Assembly (NCBI GenBank): GCA_017455495.1
Contig: JAFTAR010000209.1
Coordinates: 1 to 39,199, forward strand
DNA: 39,199 nucleotides
Source of the DNA: Prevotella sp.
Lineage (GTDB): Bacteria; Bacteroidota; Bacteroidia; Bacteroidales; Bacteroidaceae
Direction of reading: 5' to 3'
The position numbers were made by a program, and so were the translations under genes. Positions 14,992 to 25,300 of the stretch are shown piece after piece. Each line of letters begins with the position of its first letter. Position 1 is the first letter of the stretch. The notes below the pieces were generated by a model that had not been told where the DNA came from, did not search any database, and saw nothing but the letters and a program-made list of their open reading frames with translations.

Positions 14992-17358
14992 TTAACGGGA
15001 ATTAATCATCTTCCTTGTGGTAGCTCCTCTGCGTTCTATAGTGAAGCCTTGTGTGGGAGTATTGAGGCGGCGGCCCTGCAGGTCGAAGTACTGCGCGGGC
15101 TGGTTGCCGTTGTCGCGGTAGGGTGGGGTGGCTATTCCGCTTACAAGCTTGCCGCTGATATAGTCGGGCAGGTAGTAGCCCAGGTGCGGCGGCTGGTTGT
15201 AGGCTGTGTTCTGCCAGGCCACGGCCATGCGGTAGGTGTGGTCGTGCATCAGTGTGGGCACGCTGTAGTTGGTGGCAATGTTGGTGGTAAGAATCATTAC
15301 CTGCGACGAGTCGTTGCGGTTCCACATGATGAGTTCCTCGCGCCAGTCGCCCAAGATGTCGGCCTGCAGGCAAGGCGTGGCCTTGGTGTAGTTGGCAGTC
15401 TGGGCGTAGTTGTATGTGGAGTTGTAGAAAGTGACTACGTTGGTGAAGCTGCTGCCGTTCCATTTCTGTATGGTAGGCTCGGCGTGGCATGCCTGTGACC
15501 ACACGTTATCCGAGTATTTGTAGCTGCCGTCAAGCACTTGGTCCTGTATGGAGCCGTCCCAGTAGATGCGGAAGTTCACTGAGCAGCTCTTGTTGATGAC
15601 GGTGGTTCCGGTGGTGGCGTTGCGGGGTTTCCGCTCGTCGCTGCTCCAGAACTCATAGCCGTTGCTGCCGGTGAGGTCGGCTGCCATGCCGCGCCCATTG
15701 TCGCTTCCGGCCGAGCCTCCGTGCCATTTCACCTCTCCTGTGCGGGCGTTGTGCAGGTCCCAGGAGCCGAATGTGGCATTGAGTTTCTCCTCGTGGACGT
15801 CGAACACGTAGAAGTCGTCGTCGCCATTCACCATCTTCCCTATGTGTATGGCGTCGCCGTGGCCGTAGCCCGTGGCGTAGAGCAGTGAGCCGTCGTTGTC
15901 CAAGGCAGCAGCGCCGTATATAATCTCGTCGCAGCCGTCGCCGTCAACGTCGGCTATGCAGAGGTTGTGGTTGCCGTTGCCATAGAGGGTGTTGCTGCCT
16001 GTTATGCCCTGACCGTCGGTGCTGCTTATGCCGGCGGTGTTGACAGGAGCAGTCTTCAGTCCGCCGCGTATCAGGGTCTCGCCGTCCACCTCTACCCTGA
16101 TGGCGGTGGTGTTGGTCTTGTTGAATACTATCGACTGCGTCCTGTTTGGCGAGGCATGCAGCCATTCGGTGTGCAGGCGTGTGCCGTCGAAGCTAACGGC
16201 CCATACGTAGGCCTGTGTATAGTATCCACGGCCGAAGATGCCGCAGGCGGGCTTGTCGGCTCCGTTGATATATGCCACTGCGGCGAGGAATCGCTCAGAG
16301 CGTCCGCCGTAGTTGTCGCCCCAGAAGCCATTGGGGAAGGTGCTCACCTTGCCAAGCTCCGAGCCGCCTTCTGTGAGGTCTGCCCCGGTGTTAGGGTTTT
16401 TCGAACCTGTTCCGGCGCGGCCGGGCAGGTACCATGTGGTGTGGATGGCTTCTCCTGTCAGGCCGGAGAACACGGTGAGGTATTCCGGGCCTTGCAGCAC
16501 ATGGCCGCTGCTGTTGCGGTAGTCTTTGTTGTTGGCATGGCCGCGAATGGTGGCATCGGTGGCAGCCTGGTTCACGTAGTTGCCCTGGCCGTCCTTTGAG
16601 CCGGTGGCCGTCTTGCACATCATCTCGGCCTTGCCGTCACCGTCGAAGTCGTAGACCATGAACTGTGTGTAGTGTGCTCCGTCACGGATGTTGGGCCCAA
16701 GGTCTATACGCCATAGCAGCTTGCAGTTTGTCTGCTGGCCGTTTGCTGTCTCGCCAGGCACCACTTTGTAGCAGTCTATATAGGTATTGCCGGTGTAGCC
16801 ACAGTTGAAGCTGTTGTCCTGTGCGTGGGTAGACTCCCATTTCAGGAACAGCTCGTACTGTCCGTCGCCGTCCACGTCGCCCACCGACATGTCGTTGGGG
16901 TAGTAGGCGTAGGGCTGGTTGGCGCCGCTTGGCCTGTTCGTGTTGTCGCCCCACTGGGTGTGTATGCCTCCGGCGGGCCTGTCAAGCTGCAGCAGCATGA
17001 AGCGCTTGCCCCAGGCTGCCACTTCGGGCGATGCTTCTACCTCCTGGCCGTCCACCCGCTTCACCACGCGGTATACCGTGGTGGAATTGCCTGCAGTGTG
17101 GCGGTAGTTGGTCACCGTGAGGCCTCTTGTAATGGTGTCTCCGTTTGCAATGATGTCGTAGGTGGTGCGGCTCTTGTCGTCGGTGCCAAGGAGTCGCCAG
17201 CTAACGAAGTTGCCGCCACTGCCCGAGGGCAGGGCTACCACGCCCATGTCAAGGTGTTCCATCTGTGAGGCGGGAGTAACTTGGGCATTGCCTGCACTGA
17301 CGGCAGCCAGCATCACGGCGGCAGCCATCAGGCTCTTAGTCTTTTTCATCGGCTTCAT
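14992..17358 (-). CDS. Rhamnogalacturonan lyase, PL11
   Basis: A 788-residue PL11 lyase, the first gene of the minus-strand operon. The start at 17358 gives a normal signal peptide (MKPMKKTKSLMAAAVMLAAV, ending NAQ); Met at 17349 is an alternative. Motifs: MGVVALPSG and FVSWRLLGTD in the N-terminal sandwich, YYPNDMSVGDVDGDGQYELF, YIDCYK, DGAHYTQFMVYDFDGDGKAE, ATGYGHGDAIHIG, NFRIYWDGSIQDQVLDG and ADILGDWREE (about 666-675), then YNQPPHLGYYLPD. Two insertions around residues 330-460 make it longer than usual for the family. It lacks the Ig-like module of its neighbour and ends with a type IX-like tail (QYFDLQGRRLNTPTQGF, then TTRKMINSR). Two adjacent PL11 genes suggest endo/exo division of labour (inference). 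Confidence 0.95.
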   Translation of the reverse strand: MKPMKKTKSLMAAAVMLAAVSAGNAQVTPASQMEHLDMGVVALPSGSGGNFVSWRLLGTDDKSRTTYDIIANGDTITRGLTVTNYRHTAGNSTTVYRVVKRVDGQEVEASPEVAAWGKRFMLLQLDRPAGGIHTQWGDNTNRPSGANQPYAYYPNDMSVGDVDGDGQYELFLKWESTHAQDNSFNCGYTGNTYIDCYKVVPGETANGQQTNCKLLWRIDLGPNIRDGAHYTQFMVYDFDGDGKAEMMCKTATGSKDGQGNYVNQAATDATIRGHANNKDYRNSSGHVLQGPEYLTVFSGLTGEAIHTTWYLPGRAGTGSKNPNTGADLTEGGSELGKVSTFPNGFWGDNYGGRSERFLAAVAYINGADKPACGIFGRGYYTQAYVWAVSFDGTRLHTEWLHASPNRTQSIVFNKTNTTAIRVEVDGETLIRGGLKTAPVNTAGISSTDGQGITGSNTLYGNGNHNLCIADVDGDGCDEIIYGAAALDNDGSLLYATGYGHGDAIHIGKMVNGDDDFYVFDVHEEKLNATFGSWDLHNARTGEVKWHGGSAGSDNGRGMAADLTGSNGYEFWSSDERKPRNATTGTTVINKSCSVNFRIYWDGSIQDQVLDGSYKYSDNVWSQACHAEPTIQKWNGSSFTNVVTFYNSTYNYAQTANYTKATPCLQADILGDWREELIMWNRNDSSQVMILTTNIATNYSVPTLMHDHTYRMAVAWQNTAYNQPPHLGYYLPDYISGKLVSGIATPPYRDNGNQPAQYFDLQGRRLNTPTQGFTIERRGATTRKMINSR

Positions 17359-17391
17359 ATAGTTAGTATCGTTTTGTTCAGTAGTTGAGTG

Positions 17392-17422
17392 CAAAGGTAG
17401 GCATTTTTTCCTTTTTTGCAAA
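17392..17422 (-). promoter_or_regulatory. Promoter of the minus-strand RG-I operon
   Basis: On the minus strand TTTG (17419-17422), a 19-bp spacer and TACCTTTG (17392-17399) match the Bacteroidetes consensus closely. The -7 box is 33 bp before the PL11 start at 17358. It lies back to back with the plus-strand promoter at 17464-17493. Confidence 0.75.
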
Positions 17423-17460
17423 GTAATTGTCAATAATTAGAGGAAAAATATGTAAAATAA

Positions 17461-17474
17461 TGGTTCGCGAACCA
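17461..17474. promoter_or_regulatory. 14-bp perfect palindrome in the divergent promoter region
   Basis: TGGTTCGCGAACCA reads the same on both strands. It covers the -33 position of the plus-strand promoter (-7 box TATCTTTG at 17486-17493) and lies about 40 bp upstream of the minus-strand -33 box, so a bound dimeric protein could affect either lyase operon. No regulator gene is in the window to pair with it. Confidence 0.65.
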
Positions 17475-17493
17475 AAAAATAGTTGTATCTTTG
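17464..17493 (+). promoter_or_regulatory. Promoter of the PL11-repeat fusion gene
   Basis: The -7 box TATCTTTG (17486-17493) fits TAnnTTTG. The best -33 match is TTCG (17464-17467), 18 bp upstream and buried in the palindrome, so it is a weak -33 box as in activated promoters. The predicted start lies about 30 bp before the ATG at 17529. Confidence 0.7.
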
Positions 17494-17528
17494 CACGCAT
17501 AAATACGGAACTACTAATATTGACAGCA

Positions 17529-20500
17529 ATGAAGAAAATCCTATTGACGGCATTGATGACCATGTCGGTCCTTGGTCTTAGTGCACAGCGCGTCACCGAC
17601 CGCCTTGACCGCGGCATCGTGGCCGTACCCGCCAATGGCGGGGGCTATCTCGTCAGCTGGCGTATGTTTGGCGAGGAGTATTACGACACGAAGTATAACC
17701 TCTATCGCAACGGCACGAAGATTGCCAGCGACCTTCGAGTCTCCAACTATGTTGATGCTGGCGGCTCGTCGTCGGCGAAGTATCAGGTAGAGGCCGTTGT
17801 AAACGGCGTTGCCCAGCCGCTCTCTGCCGAAGTAAGGGCCTGGTCCACTACTTATCTTGATGTGCCTGTAAAGGCTGTGGTGAACCGTGCCGGGGCAACA
17901 ATCGGCAATAGCGTTGCAGGCAACAGTGGCGGCAATGACACCACCACGCCTGGCTACACGTTGAATGATGTAAGCCTGGCTGATGTTGACGGCGACGGCG
18001 TGTGTGAGTTCATCGTTAAGCGCAATAACAGCCAGGGCAATCTGCGCACTGCCTCGAACAGGACAGACTTCAACCTCTACGAGTGCTATAAGATTGACGG
18101 CACCCGCCTGTGGTGGATCGACCTCGGCCCGAACCTTATGGCCGGTGCCGACGAGCAGTGGGACATGATAGGCTACGACTGGGATGAGGACGGCAAGGCT
18201 GAGGTGCTGATGCGTGGTGCCGATAACATGATAATCCACACGGCTACCGGTAAGACCATCAATGTGGGCGACATGACAGCCGGATTCTCTTCAAGCGACC
18301 GTCCTGAGTACACCGGTGTGTGCAACGAGTACCTTATATACCTCAACGGCGAGACGGGTGAGCCTTACCTTGGTTGGGACGGCTCAAGCAGCTGGACTCC
18401 AATGGCCTACCCCCTGCCGCAGTTCGAGGCTAATGAAACCAGAGGCGATGCCAACGTATGGGGTGACTTGGGCCACCGTATGCAGAAGCATTACTTTGCA
18501 GCACCCTACCTTGACGGCCGTCATCCCGCCATCTTCCTTGGCCGCGGCTGCTACACGCGCCACAAGGCTTGCGCGCTGAGCGTAGACCCCCAGACCCATG
18601 AGCTGACGCAGCTGTGGCGCTGGAACTGCTATGACAGCGGCTCGGCTTGGTTTGGCAACGGATTCCATAACTTTGCCGTGGCCGATGTTGACATGGACGG
18701 TCGCGACGAGATTGTATACGGTTCAATGATTCTTGACGATACAGGCTACGGCCTCGCTACCACCGGACTGGGCCATGGCGACGCACAGCACTGCGGCGAC
18801 CTCGACCCCTACCGCTGGGGACTTGAGCAGTTCACTTGTCAGGAGGGCAGTCAGGGCAACAGCTACTGGAATGCCACTACAGGACAGCTCTATTACCGCA
18901 AGAGCGACGGCGGCGATGACGGACGCTCACTGGCCGGCAACTTTACCGACCTCATTCCCGGAGGTCAGGGCCGAAGTGTCTCGTCTGGCGTGATAGGTCT
19001 GTCTTGCGACAAGGTGGTCTATGTCAGCGGCGACGTCATGTCGGGCAACTATGCCAACCTTAACAACCGCATCTACTGGGACGGTGACCTGCTTGACGAG
19101 ATTTTCAACTCAAAGAACGGTGCCAACCGTGCCGGCAACATATTCAAGTGGGGAGGCTCACAGATTGCTTCCTTCGACGGCATCACAAACAACTGGACAA
19201 AGTGCAACCCTTCGGCACAGGGCGACATCCTTGGCGACTGGCGCGAGGAGCTTGTGCTGCGCATGGCCGACAATTCACGCCTCCGCATCTATGCCACTCC
19301 GTATTCCACCGAGCATGCCATCTATACACTCTGGCACGACCACCAGTATCGCAACGGCATGGCTTGGCAGTGCGTGGGCTACAACCAGCCACCCCATACC
19401 AGCTACTTCCTTGGCAACGTGGAGGGCATCACTCAGGCTCCGCCCCCACTCATCCTTCGCGGACGCACTGAGCTGGAGAACGGTGCCACTATAGCCACTA
19501 CCGGTGAGCACCTGCTCATCAACGGCTATGCCGACCAGCAGTTCACCGTGCAGGAAGGAGCTTCGCCCTATATCCTAACAATCAACACACCGGCATGGGT
19601 GCAGGGCAGCGGCTCTCAGCAGGCCACCAAGGCCACCCCGTTGTCGCCCGCGCGTACAATTATTAATTATACTACTACCCTCAGCGGTGGAGCCTTCAGC
19701 GGTGCCACGCGCTTGGTGAAGCAGGGCGAGGGAACCCTTGTACTGCCTGACGTCGTAGAGAAGCACACTGGCCCAACCGACGTGTGGAACGGCACCCTGC
19801 AGTTCAACGGCACCTTTGAAAGCTCACCCCTTTGGCTTAACCGCCACACCACTCTTATCAGCAATGGTGGCAAGTTCCTTGGTGGACTCAAGGCCGACTA
19901 TAACTCCACATTGCTGCCCGGCGGCGAAGGCACCGTGGGCTCCGTCACTGCCAGCACCCTGCAGCTGGGCTTCGGCTCACGCGTGGTGTTCGACATCGTT
20001 TCCTCTGGCAGCACCGTCGCCATTGACCAGCTCAACGCCACTGCTATTACTATTGATACAAAGAACTGGGAGTATGGTCCTAAGTACAAGACCCCAATAT
20101 TTGAGTTCCGCAACGGTGCCCTCCTTGAGGCCGGCCGCTATCAGATTGGCACCGCCGCCACCATTGAGGGCGGTATAGGCAACATTCTTGTTGAGGGCAT
20201 CAGCGGCAAGCGCTTCGAACTGCTGCATGAGGATGGCAAGTTGCTGCTCCTCATTGAAGACTTCCGCAATGCTGCCACCGTGCTCTGGAACGGCACTGCG
20301 GCAAACAGCGTATGGGACCTGGCTCAGACTCAGAACTTCCTCAACGGCGGCCAGCCAGACTATGCCGTGGGAGGCGACAACATCGTCTTCGACGACAATG
20401 CACAGAGCACCAATGTGGTTGTGAGGGGTGCCGTGGCTCCGGGCAGCATCACCTTCAACAACAATAGCAAGAACTACACACTGAGTGGCGACAGCATTCT

Positions 20501-22154
20501 GGGTGGCGGAACCATCACGCTCAACGGTACGGGAAAAGTGACTCTCAAGAATGAGAACCACACAGGGGCCACCACTGTCAACGGCGGCACCCTTGAGGTG
20601 AACGCCCTGGCCAATGTTACGGGTATCACTTACGGTGCACTTGGCGACGTGAACCAGCGCATCACCCTCAACGACGGCTCCACACTGGCTGTTACCATGC
20701 CCGTCATCACCGACCAGCTCGTGGCAGCCAATGGCAACGTAGCTATCAGCGTGCCCACAAGCATGAGCCTCACGTTCAACAAGGCCATTGGAGGCCAGAA
20801 CGGCATCATAACCAAGAAAGGCGGCGGGGCCTTTACCCTTGGGCCTGCCAACAACACTGTCAAGCAACTCATTATACAGCAGGGCACGGTGTATACCATT
20901 TCGGCTAACAACGTTGACCAGATGCCAGCTACAGTGGAGTTCCAGGGAGGAACTCTTTGGGGCGCAAACATGGAGGACACGCCGGGTATCACCAATACTG
21001 CCAATTTCGTAGTGCCAGAGGGCAAGACAGGAACCTTCTACGGAGCCTTCCGCGGTGTATACAAGGGCACACTCACCGGGGCCGGCACGTTCAACGCCTA
21101 CACTGGCGGTGTGCGCTGCTACTGGGACGGCGACTGGAGCCAGTTCACTGGAACAATCGTTGCCGGCAAGGAGAACCGCCAGAATAAGAAGAGCTATGAC
21201 CCCGTGTGGGCTTTCAGAAACACAAAGGGCATGCCTGACGCAACGCTGAGGATAAACAGCGAGGTGAACGTGGCCAACGAGGGAAACAACCTCACCATTG
21301 GCTGTGTACAGGGCACGGGAACACTCACTGGCAGCGGTACATACACCATAGGTACTAATAACAGCGACATCTCTGTCACATTCGGCTCATCGTCGCCTAT
21401 TATCAAGGAGGGCACTGGCACCATGTTTGCCTACACTCCCGGACTGCTCACAAGTACAGTGACGCTGAATGGCGGCAAGCTTTACTTTGATGCTTCAACG
21501 GGTTCTCTCTTCGGAGGCGCGTTGACTGCCAACGACGGAACAGAGGTGATGGGTGAGGGCACTGTAAGCACAATCACCCTGAACAGCGGGGCCATGCTGA
21601 CTCCACGCTCGCCTATGATGGAGGAGACATTTGGATTCGGCATTTTCCCCGGAACCATTAAGGCAAGCGCTACGTTGAGGTTCAACCAGGGCAGCACTTA
21701 CCACGTCTATGTCAGCGATGTCACGTCGTATTCCGCCCTGCAACCGCGTTTCCTCATAATGAACGGCACGGTGAAGGTGACTCTCTTGGATGAATACCAG
21801 CCAAAAGTGGGCGATGAGTTTACCCTTTGGACTGCCAGCGGCTCCTTTAGCGGCACGCCTCTCTTCGACCTGCCGCAGCTGCCCGATGGCCTTGCATGGG
21901 ATACGTCGGCAATGGCAGCCAAGCAGGGCGTGCTGCGGATAAAGGAAGCAGATACAGAAGGCATAAGCCGTACGGCTGCTACAGACGCTCGCTGCGAAGT
22001 GTTTACGCCAAGCGGAGTGCGTGTGGCAGTGCTGAATGCCACAAGGACTGCACTGAGTGAGAAGATGAGGCAGGCAGGACTGCCGGCTGGAACTTACATC
22101 GTGACCATTGCCACTGGCAGCAGCAGCGAGACCACTAAGGTCGTTGTGCGTTAA
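17529..22154 (+). CDS. Giant PL11 rhamnogalacturonan lyase fused to autotransporter-type beta-helix repeats
   Basis: A 1541-residue secreted protein. The ATG at 17529 gives the signal peptide MKKILLTALMTMSVLGLSAQ. Residues about 22-630 are a PL11 lyase: LDRGIVAVPA, YLVSWRMFGE, LADVDGDGVCEF, VADVDMDGRDEIVYG, GLGHGDAQH, NRIYWDGDLLDEIF, GDWREE (about 569) and YNQPPHTSYFLG. It is divergent from the two minus-strand PL11 proteins and lacks their GAHYTQF segment, having GADEQWDMIGYDWDEDGKAE instead. From about 700 to 1440 it has autotransporter-associated beta-strand repeats (RLVKQGEGTLVLPD; ITLNGTGKVTLKNENHTGAT; TTVNGGTLEV; ITKKGGGAFTLG), predicted to form a long beta-helix. The last ~80 residues are a type IX-like sorting domain (CEVFTPSGVRVAV, then GLPAGTYIVTI). 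It is transcribed divergently from the RG-I operon. Confidence 0.95.
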   Translation: MKKILLTALMTMSVLGLSAQRVTDRLDRGIVAVPANGGGYLVSWRMFGEEYYDTKYNLYRNGTKIASDLRVSNYVDAGGSSSAKYQVEAVVNGVAQPLSAEVRAWSTTYLDVPVKAVVNRAGATIGNSVAGNSGGNDTTTPGYTLNDVSLADVDGDGVCEFIVKRNNSQGNLRTASNRTDFNLYECYKIDGTRLWWIDLGPNLMAGADEQWDMIGYDWDEDGKAEVLMRGADNMIIHTATGKTINVGDMTAGFSSSDRPEYTGVCNEYLIYLNGETGEPYLGWDGSSSWTPMAYPLPQFEANETRGDANVWGDLGHRMQKHYFAAPYLDGRHPAIFLGRGCYTRHKACALSVDPQTHELTQLWRWNCYDSGSAWFGNGFHNFAVADVDMDGRDEIVYGSMILDDTGYGLATTGLGHGDAQHCGDLDPYRWGLEQFTCQEGSQGNSYWNATTGQLYYRKSDGGDDGRSLAGNFTDLIPGGQGRSVSSGVIGLSCDKVVYVSGDVMSGNYANLNNRIYWDGDLLDEIFNSKNGANRAGNIFKWGGSQIASFDGITNNWTKCNPSAQGDILGDWREELVLRMADNSRLRIYATPYSTEHAIYTLWHDHQYRNGMAWQCVGYNQPPHTSYFLGNVEGITQAPPPLILRGRTELENGATIATTGEHLLINGYADQQFTVQEGASPYILTINTPAWVQGSGSQQATKATPLSPARTIINYTTTLSGGAFSGATRLVKQGEGTLVLPDVVEKHTGPTDVWNGTLQFNGTFESSPLWLNRHTTLISNGGKFLGGLKADYNSTLLPGGEGTVGSVTASTLQLGFGSRVVFDIVSSGSTVAIDQLNATAITIDTKNWEYGPKYKTPIFEFRNGALLEAGRYQIGTAATIEGGIGNILVEGISGKRFELLHEDGKLLLLIEDFRNAATVLWNGTAANSVWDLAQTQNFLNGGQPDYAVGGDNIVFDDNAQSTNVVVRGAVAPGSITFNNNSKNYTLSGDSILGGGTITLNGTGKVTLKNENHTGATTVNGGTLEVNALANVTGITYGALGDVNQRITLNDGSTLAVTMPVITDQLVAANGNVAISVPTSMSLTFNKAIGGQNGIITKKGGGAFTLGPANNTVKQLIIQQGTVYTISANNVDQMPATVEFQGGTLWGANMEDTPGITNTANFVVPEGKTGTFYGAFRGVYKGTLTGAGTFNAYTGGVRCYWDGDWSQFTGTIVAGKENRQNKKSYDPVWAFRNTKGMPDATLRINSEVNVANEGNNLTIGCVQGTGTLTGSGTYTIGTNNSDISVTFGSSSPIIKEGTGTMFAYTPGLLTSTVTLNGGKLYFDASTGSLFGGALTANDGTEVMGEGTVSTITLNSGAMLTPRSPMMEETFGFGIFPGTIKASATLRFNQGSTYHVYVSDVTSYSALQPRFLIMNGTVKVTLLDEYQPKVGDEFTLWTASGSFSGTPLFDLPQLPDGLAWDTSAMAAKQGVLRIKEADTEGISRTAATDARCEVFTPSGVRVAVLNATRTALSEKMRQAGLPAGTYIVTIATGSSSETTKVVVR

Positions 22155-22172
22155 AACAGTGGAAAAGACAGC

Positions 22173-22208
22173 AGAGGCACAGGAGGCATCAGCGCCTTTT
22201 GTGCCTCT
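22173..22208 (+). terminator. Hairpin after the PL11 fusion gene
   Basis: AGAGGCACA (22173-22181) and TGTGCCTCT (22200-22208) form a perfect 9-bp stem, with AGGC/GCCT able to extend pairing inside the loop. The downstream tract is A-rich rather than T-rich, so it is a weak intrinsic terminator candidate. The rest of the 186-bp gap holds the promoter of the next gene. Confidence 0.5.
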
Positions 22209-22251
22209 AATGATAAAAAATATAGTAGACATAGCAAAAATAATGGGTTAA

Positions 22252-22287
22252 TTTCTTGCCGTATGTCAAGAAAAATCACTACCTTTG
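22252..22287 (+). promoter_or_regulatory. Promoter with overlapping inverted repeat
   Basis: TACCTTTG (22280-22287) matches the -7 consensus, 53 bp before the ATG at 22341. TTG (22256-22258) is the nearest -33 element, 21 bp upstream. It is inside an inverted repeat, TTTCTTG (22252-22258) and CAAGAAA (22267-22273), separated by 8 bp, which could be an operator half-site pair. Confidence 0.65.
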
Positions 22288-22340
22288 CACCCAACTGTAG
22301 ATAAGAACAAAACATTATTCACTTTTTTAAACTTAACAAC

Positions 22341-25300
22341 ATGAAGAAAAAACTACTCTTTGCTGCTTGTGCTTTGTTGTGTGCAGTGTCGGCCAGTGCC
22401 GACGACTTCCTGTACTCATCGACAGCCAAGTACAAAATTGATGGTCCAAACGTGGTTGAGAATGGAGACTTCCATGATGTCGACCTTGGTGGATGGACAA
22501 ATGGCTTGGCCGAGGCTGTGGACGGCACAACCTGGGGCGTGGAGACGAAAGTTGGCCCTAACGGTGAGAATGCCATTAAGAGCCTTGCTGCCAACTATGA
22601 TGCCGACAATGGCGGCACTTCTACATTGGTAGGCACTTGGCCCGTTTCCCGCGGTTTCTACATCATCTCCTACTGGGTGAAGTCGCCTTCAGTGCTCTCC
22701 AGCACTATTGCCGGGGCCGGCAGCACTAACTACATCAACTTCTTCTACAATGCTGACGGCGACAACACCGTGACTACGGCTTACGCTCCCTTGACGGCAC
22801 TTACCACAGAGTGGAGCCAGGTGGTTATTCCTGCTCAGGTAGATGCTGATGGCTTCATCGTGTTCAACGCCTATAACATTGCTACCGACGTGATGTTCAC
22901 CAATTTCGAAATCAGGACTGCTACAGAAGTCTATGATACACGTGTACCACAGCGCTACGTTGATTACGTGAGTAAACTGATGGCTGAGCCTGACTTTGCC
23001 GCAGGTGCTGAAGAACTTGGCATTCTTGATTATTTGGAAATATTGAAGGAGATGATTGGTGAAGACCCTGAAACAGGAGATGACATCACCAGTTTTATTG
23101 ATGATACCTTTGAACCCATATTCCAGGAGTACATCAATAGCGTAGCAGGCAATACAGTTAGCCGCATTGCTAAAGATGAAAATGATAACGACATCACTGT
23201 TGCCAGCTATCTCACCAGCTGGACTTCGTGGGGCTATTACAACTGGAACAACATGAGCACCCGCGGCACATGGACCTTCGAAGGCGGCCGCTGGGGATTC
23301 TCTCCCAACAACGAGAGCCTTGAGCGTCCTGCTGATGACGGCTACGTGGCTTCTGCCGGCATACAGACCAGCTATAACCTTGAGAACGTGGGCTTGCGCA
23401 TAGCTTCCGGTGCCTTCAATAACACCAGCATCAAGGCCGGACGCTACATGTTCCAGATTGAGGCTCAGGCAGTGGCTGCAAGCAATAAGGCAGCACCTTA
23501 CGGAGCTGATCCTTCTGTCATCATAACCGAGCCTACAATATGGCTGGGTAAGGACACTGTACTCGTTGAAAACGACACTCTGAACGGAAACTACTGGAAG
23601 AAGTATTATATTATTAGAGACATTACCGAGGAAGACATTGCCAACGGCTTGCAGGTGTCGGCTGGATTCAAGTTCCCGAACATGGCAAACGGCAAGGGTG
23701 GACGCTACAGCTTGCGCAACCCCGAGTTCCGCTTTATTGGCAAGAGCCAGGACGATATTGACCATCTGTATGCCTACGACCAGCTGGCCGTTCAGCAGAA
23801 TGCCTTCAAGACCCGCCTTGACAGTGCACAGAAGATTAGCACCTATACACAGGCTCAGGGCTATCCCTGGGGGCACAAGGTGCTGCAGGACAGCATAGAC
23901 AAGTATAGCGTACTATATGCCGATCTGCTCACTGTGGTCGATGCCAATGGCATTGAGCTTCAGCCCGACCGTGTCACACTGGCCTTCAAGGACGAAATCC
24001 TGGCTGCCGTTCAGAATATGAACAGAGCCATCAATGGCTTCTACAGCACTAACCGCTACTACCAGACGCTTATAAGCGACATCGCTATATGCAACACTTC
24101 TCTTAATGCCGACCAGAACGCTGCCGGCGACAAGGCTACATTCCAGACTGTAATCAGCAAGGCTCAGGCCATGGTGGATGCCACCACTACCGATGCCGAC
24201 GAGGTGGATGCCTTCAACGCTATGGACGAGGAACTGCTTACCGCAAAGGAGGAGTTTGAGAAGAGCTGCGCTTCCCGCGCCAACCCTGCCAACCTCTACG
24301 TGAAGAACAAGAACCTGAACTTCGAGTCGTGGAGTTCTAAGAGCACCTACAGTAGCGACCAAACCGTTAACGGCTGGGAGATTACAATTGGTGCCGACGG
24401 CAAGCAGTGGGACATTGCCCCCAACAATGCTTACGAGTTTGGTCATCGGGCCAGCATTTGGCGCGGAACCTCTGTAGGTCCTAACGGACGCATGAAGCAG
24501 ACTATCAGCATCACAACACCGGGTGTCTATGAGTTCCGCTCAAGAGCATTCTCTGCTGAGTATGGTGATGGCGCTAAGTGGCCTGAGTATATGGCTATTG
24601 CTACCATTTGCGGTGCTATTCTTGACTGGGATACGTTCGAAAATGCCCCTGTTGACACTATCTATCATCCTAACGTGCGTCTGTTCTTTGGTGAACTCGG
24701 CTCCGTAAACGACTCTATCACTCTCACCAAGTGTGCTCCTGCCGACCACTTGAGGCGTGCTGATGGCTCGCTGGCCTACACTCGCGAATCTCCTATGGAG
24801 TATAGCATCATATTCATTAAGGAAGGCAGCGATTCCTTGACTATGGAGTTTGGCTTGGAAGCCCTTGAAAATGGAGCAACAGCAGGTGCCTCAACATTCG
24901 GATTCGGCGACAACCGCCTGTATTATCTTGGACCCAAGGCAGCATACGAAACAGCTACTGATGCCGACTATCAGGCTGCTGTGAATGAGGCAAAAGCCCT
25001 TATTGCACAATACACAACGGCAGATGGCGTTGATCCTACTGTAGGGTGGATAGTCTACAAGCTCATGCGCTACGTGGGTGATACAAGCTATCCTTGGGCT
25101 GAAGGTTCAGGTCTTGGCTATGTTGCTCCCACCACGTTGCAGGAGAAGCAGAACGTATATCTCAGCCTTCGTGAGTACATGCAGATGCTCAAGTACTCTG
25201 TTGACCCGGAGATTCTCGGCATAGAGGAGCTTCCTGCCCAGCCCGCCGTTGCAGTACCTGCAAGACAGCAGGGCACATACAACCTCAACGGTATGCGCAT

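Noticed and set aside
17427..17528. Upstream start for the giant PL11 gene at 17427
   Set aside because: It would place the promoter and palindrome inside the coding region and hide the signal peptide; the ATG at 17529 gives a normal one. The same logic moved the starts of the genes at 10987, 17358 and 4214.
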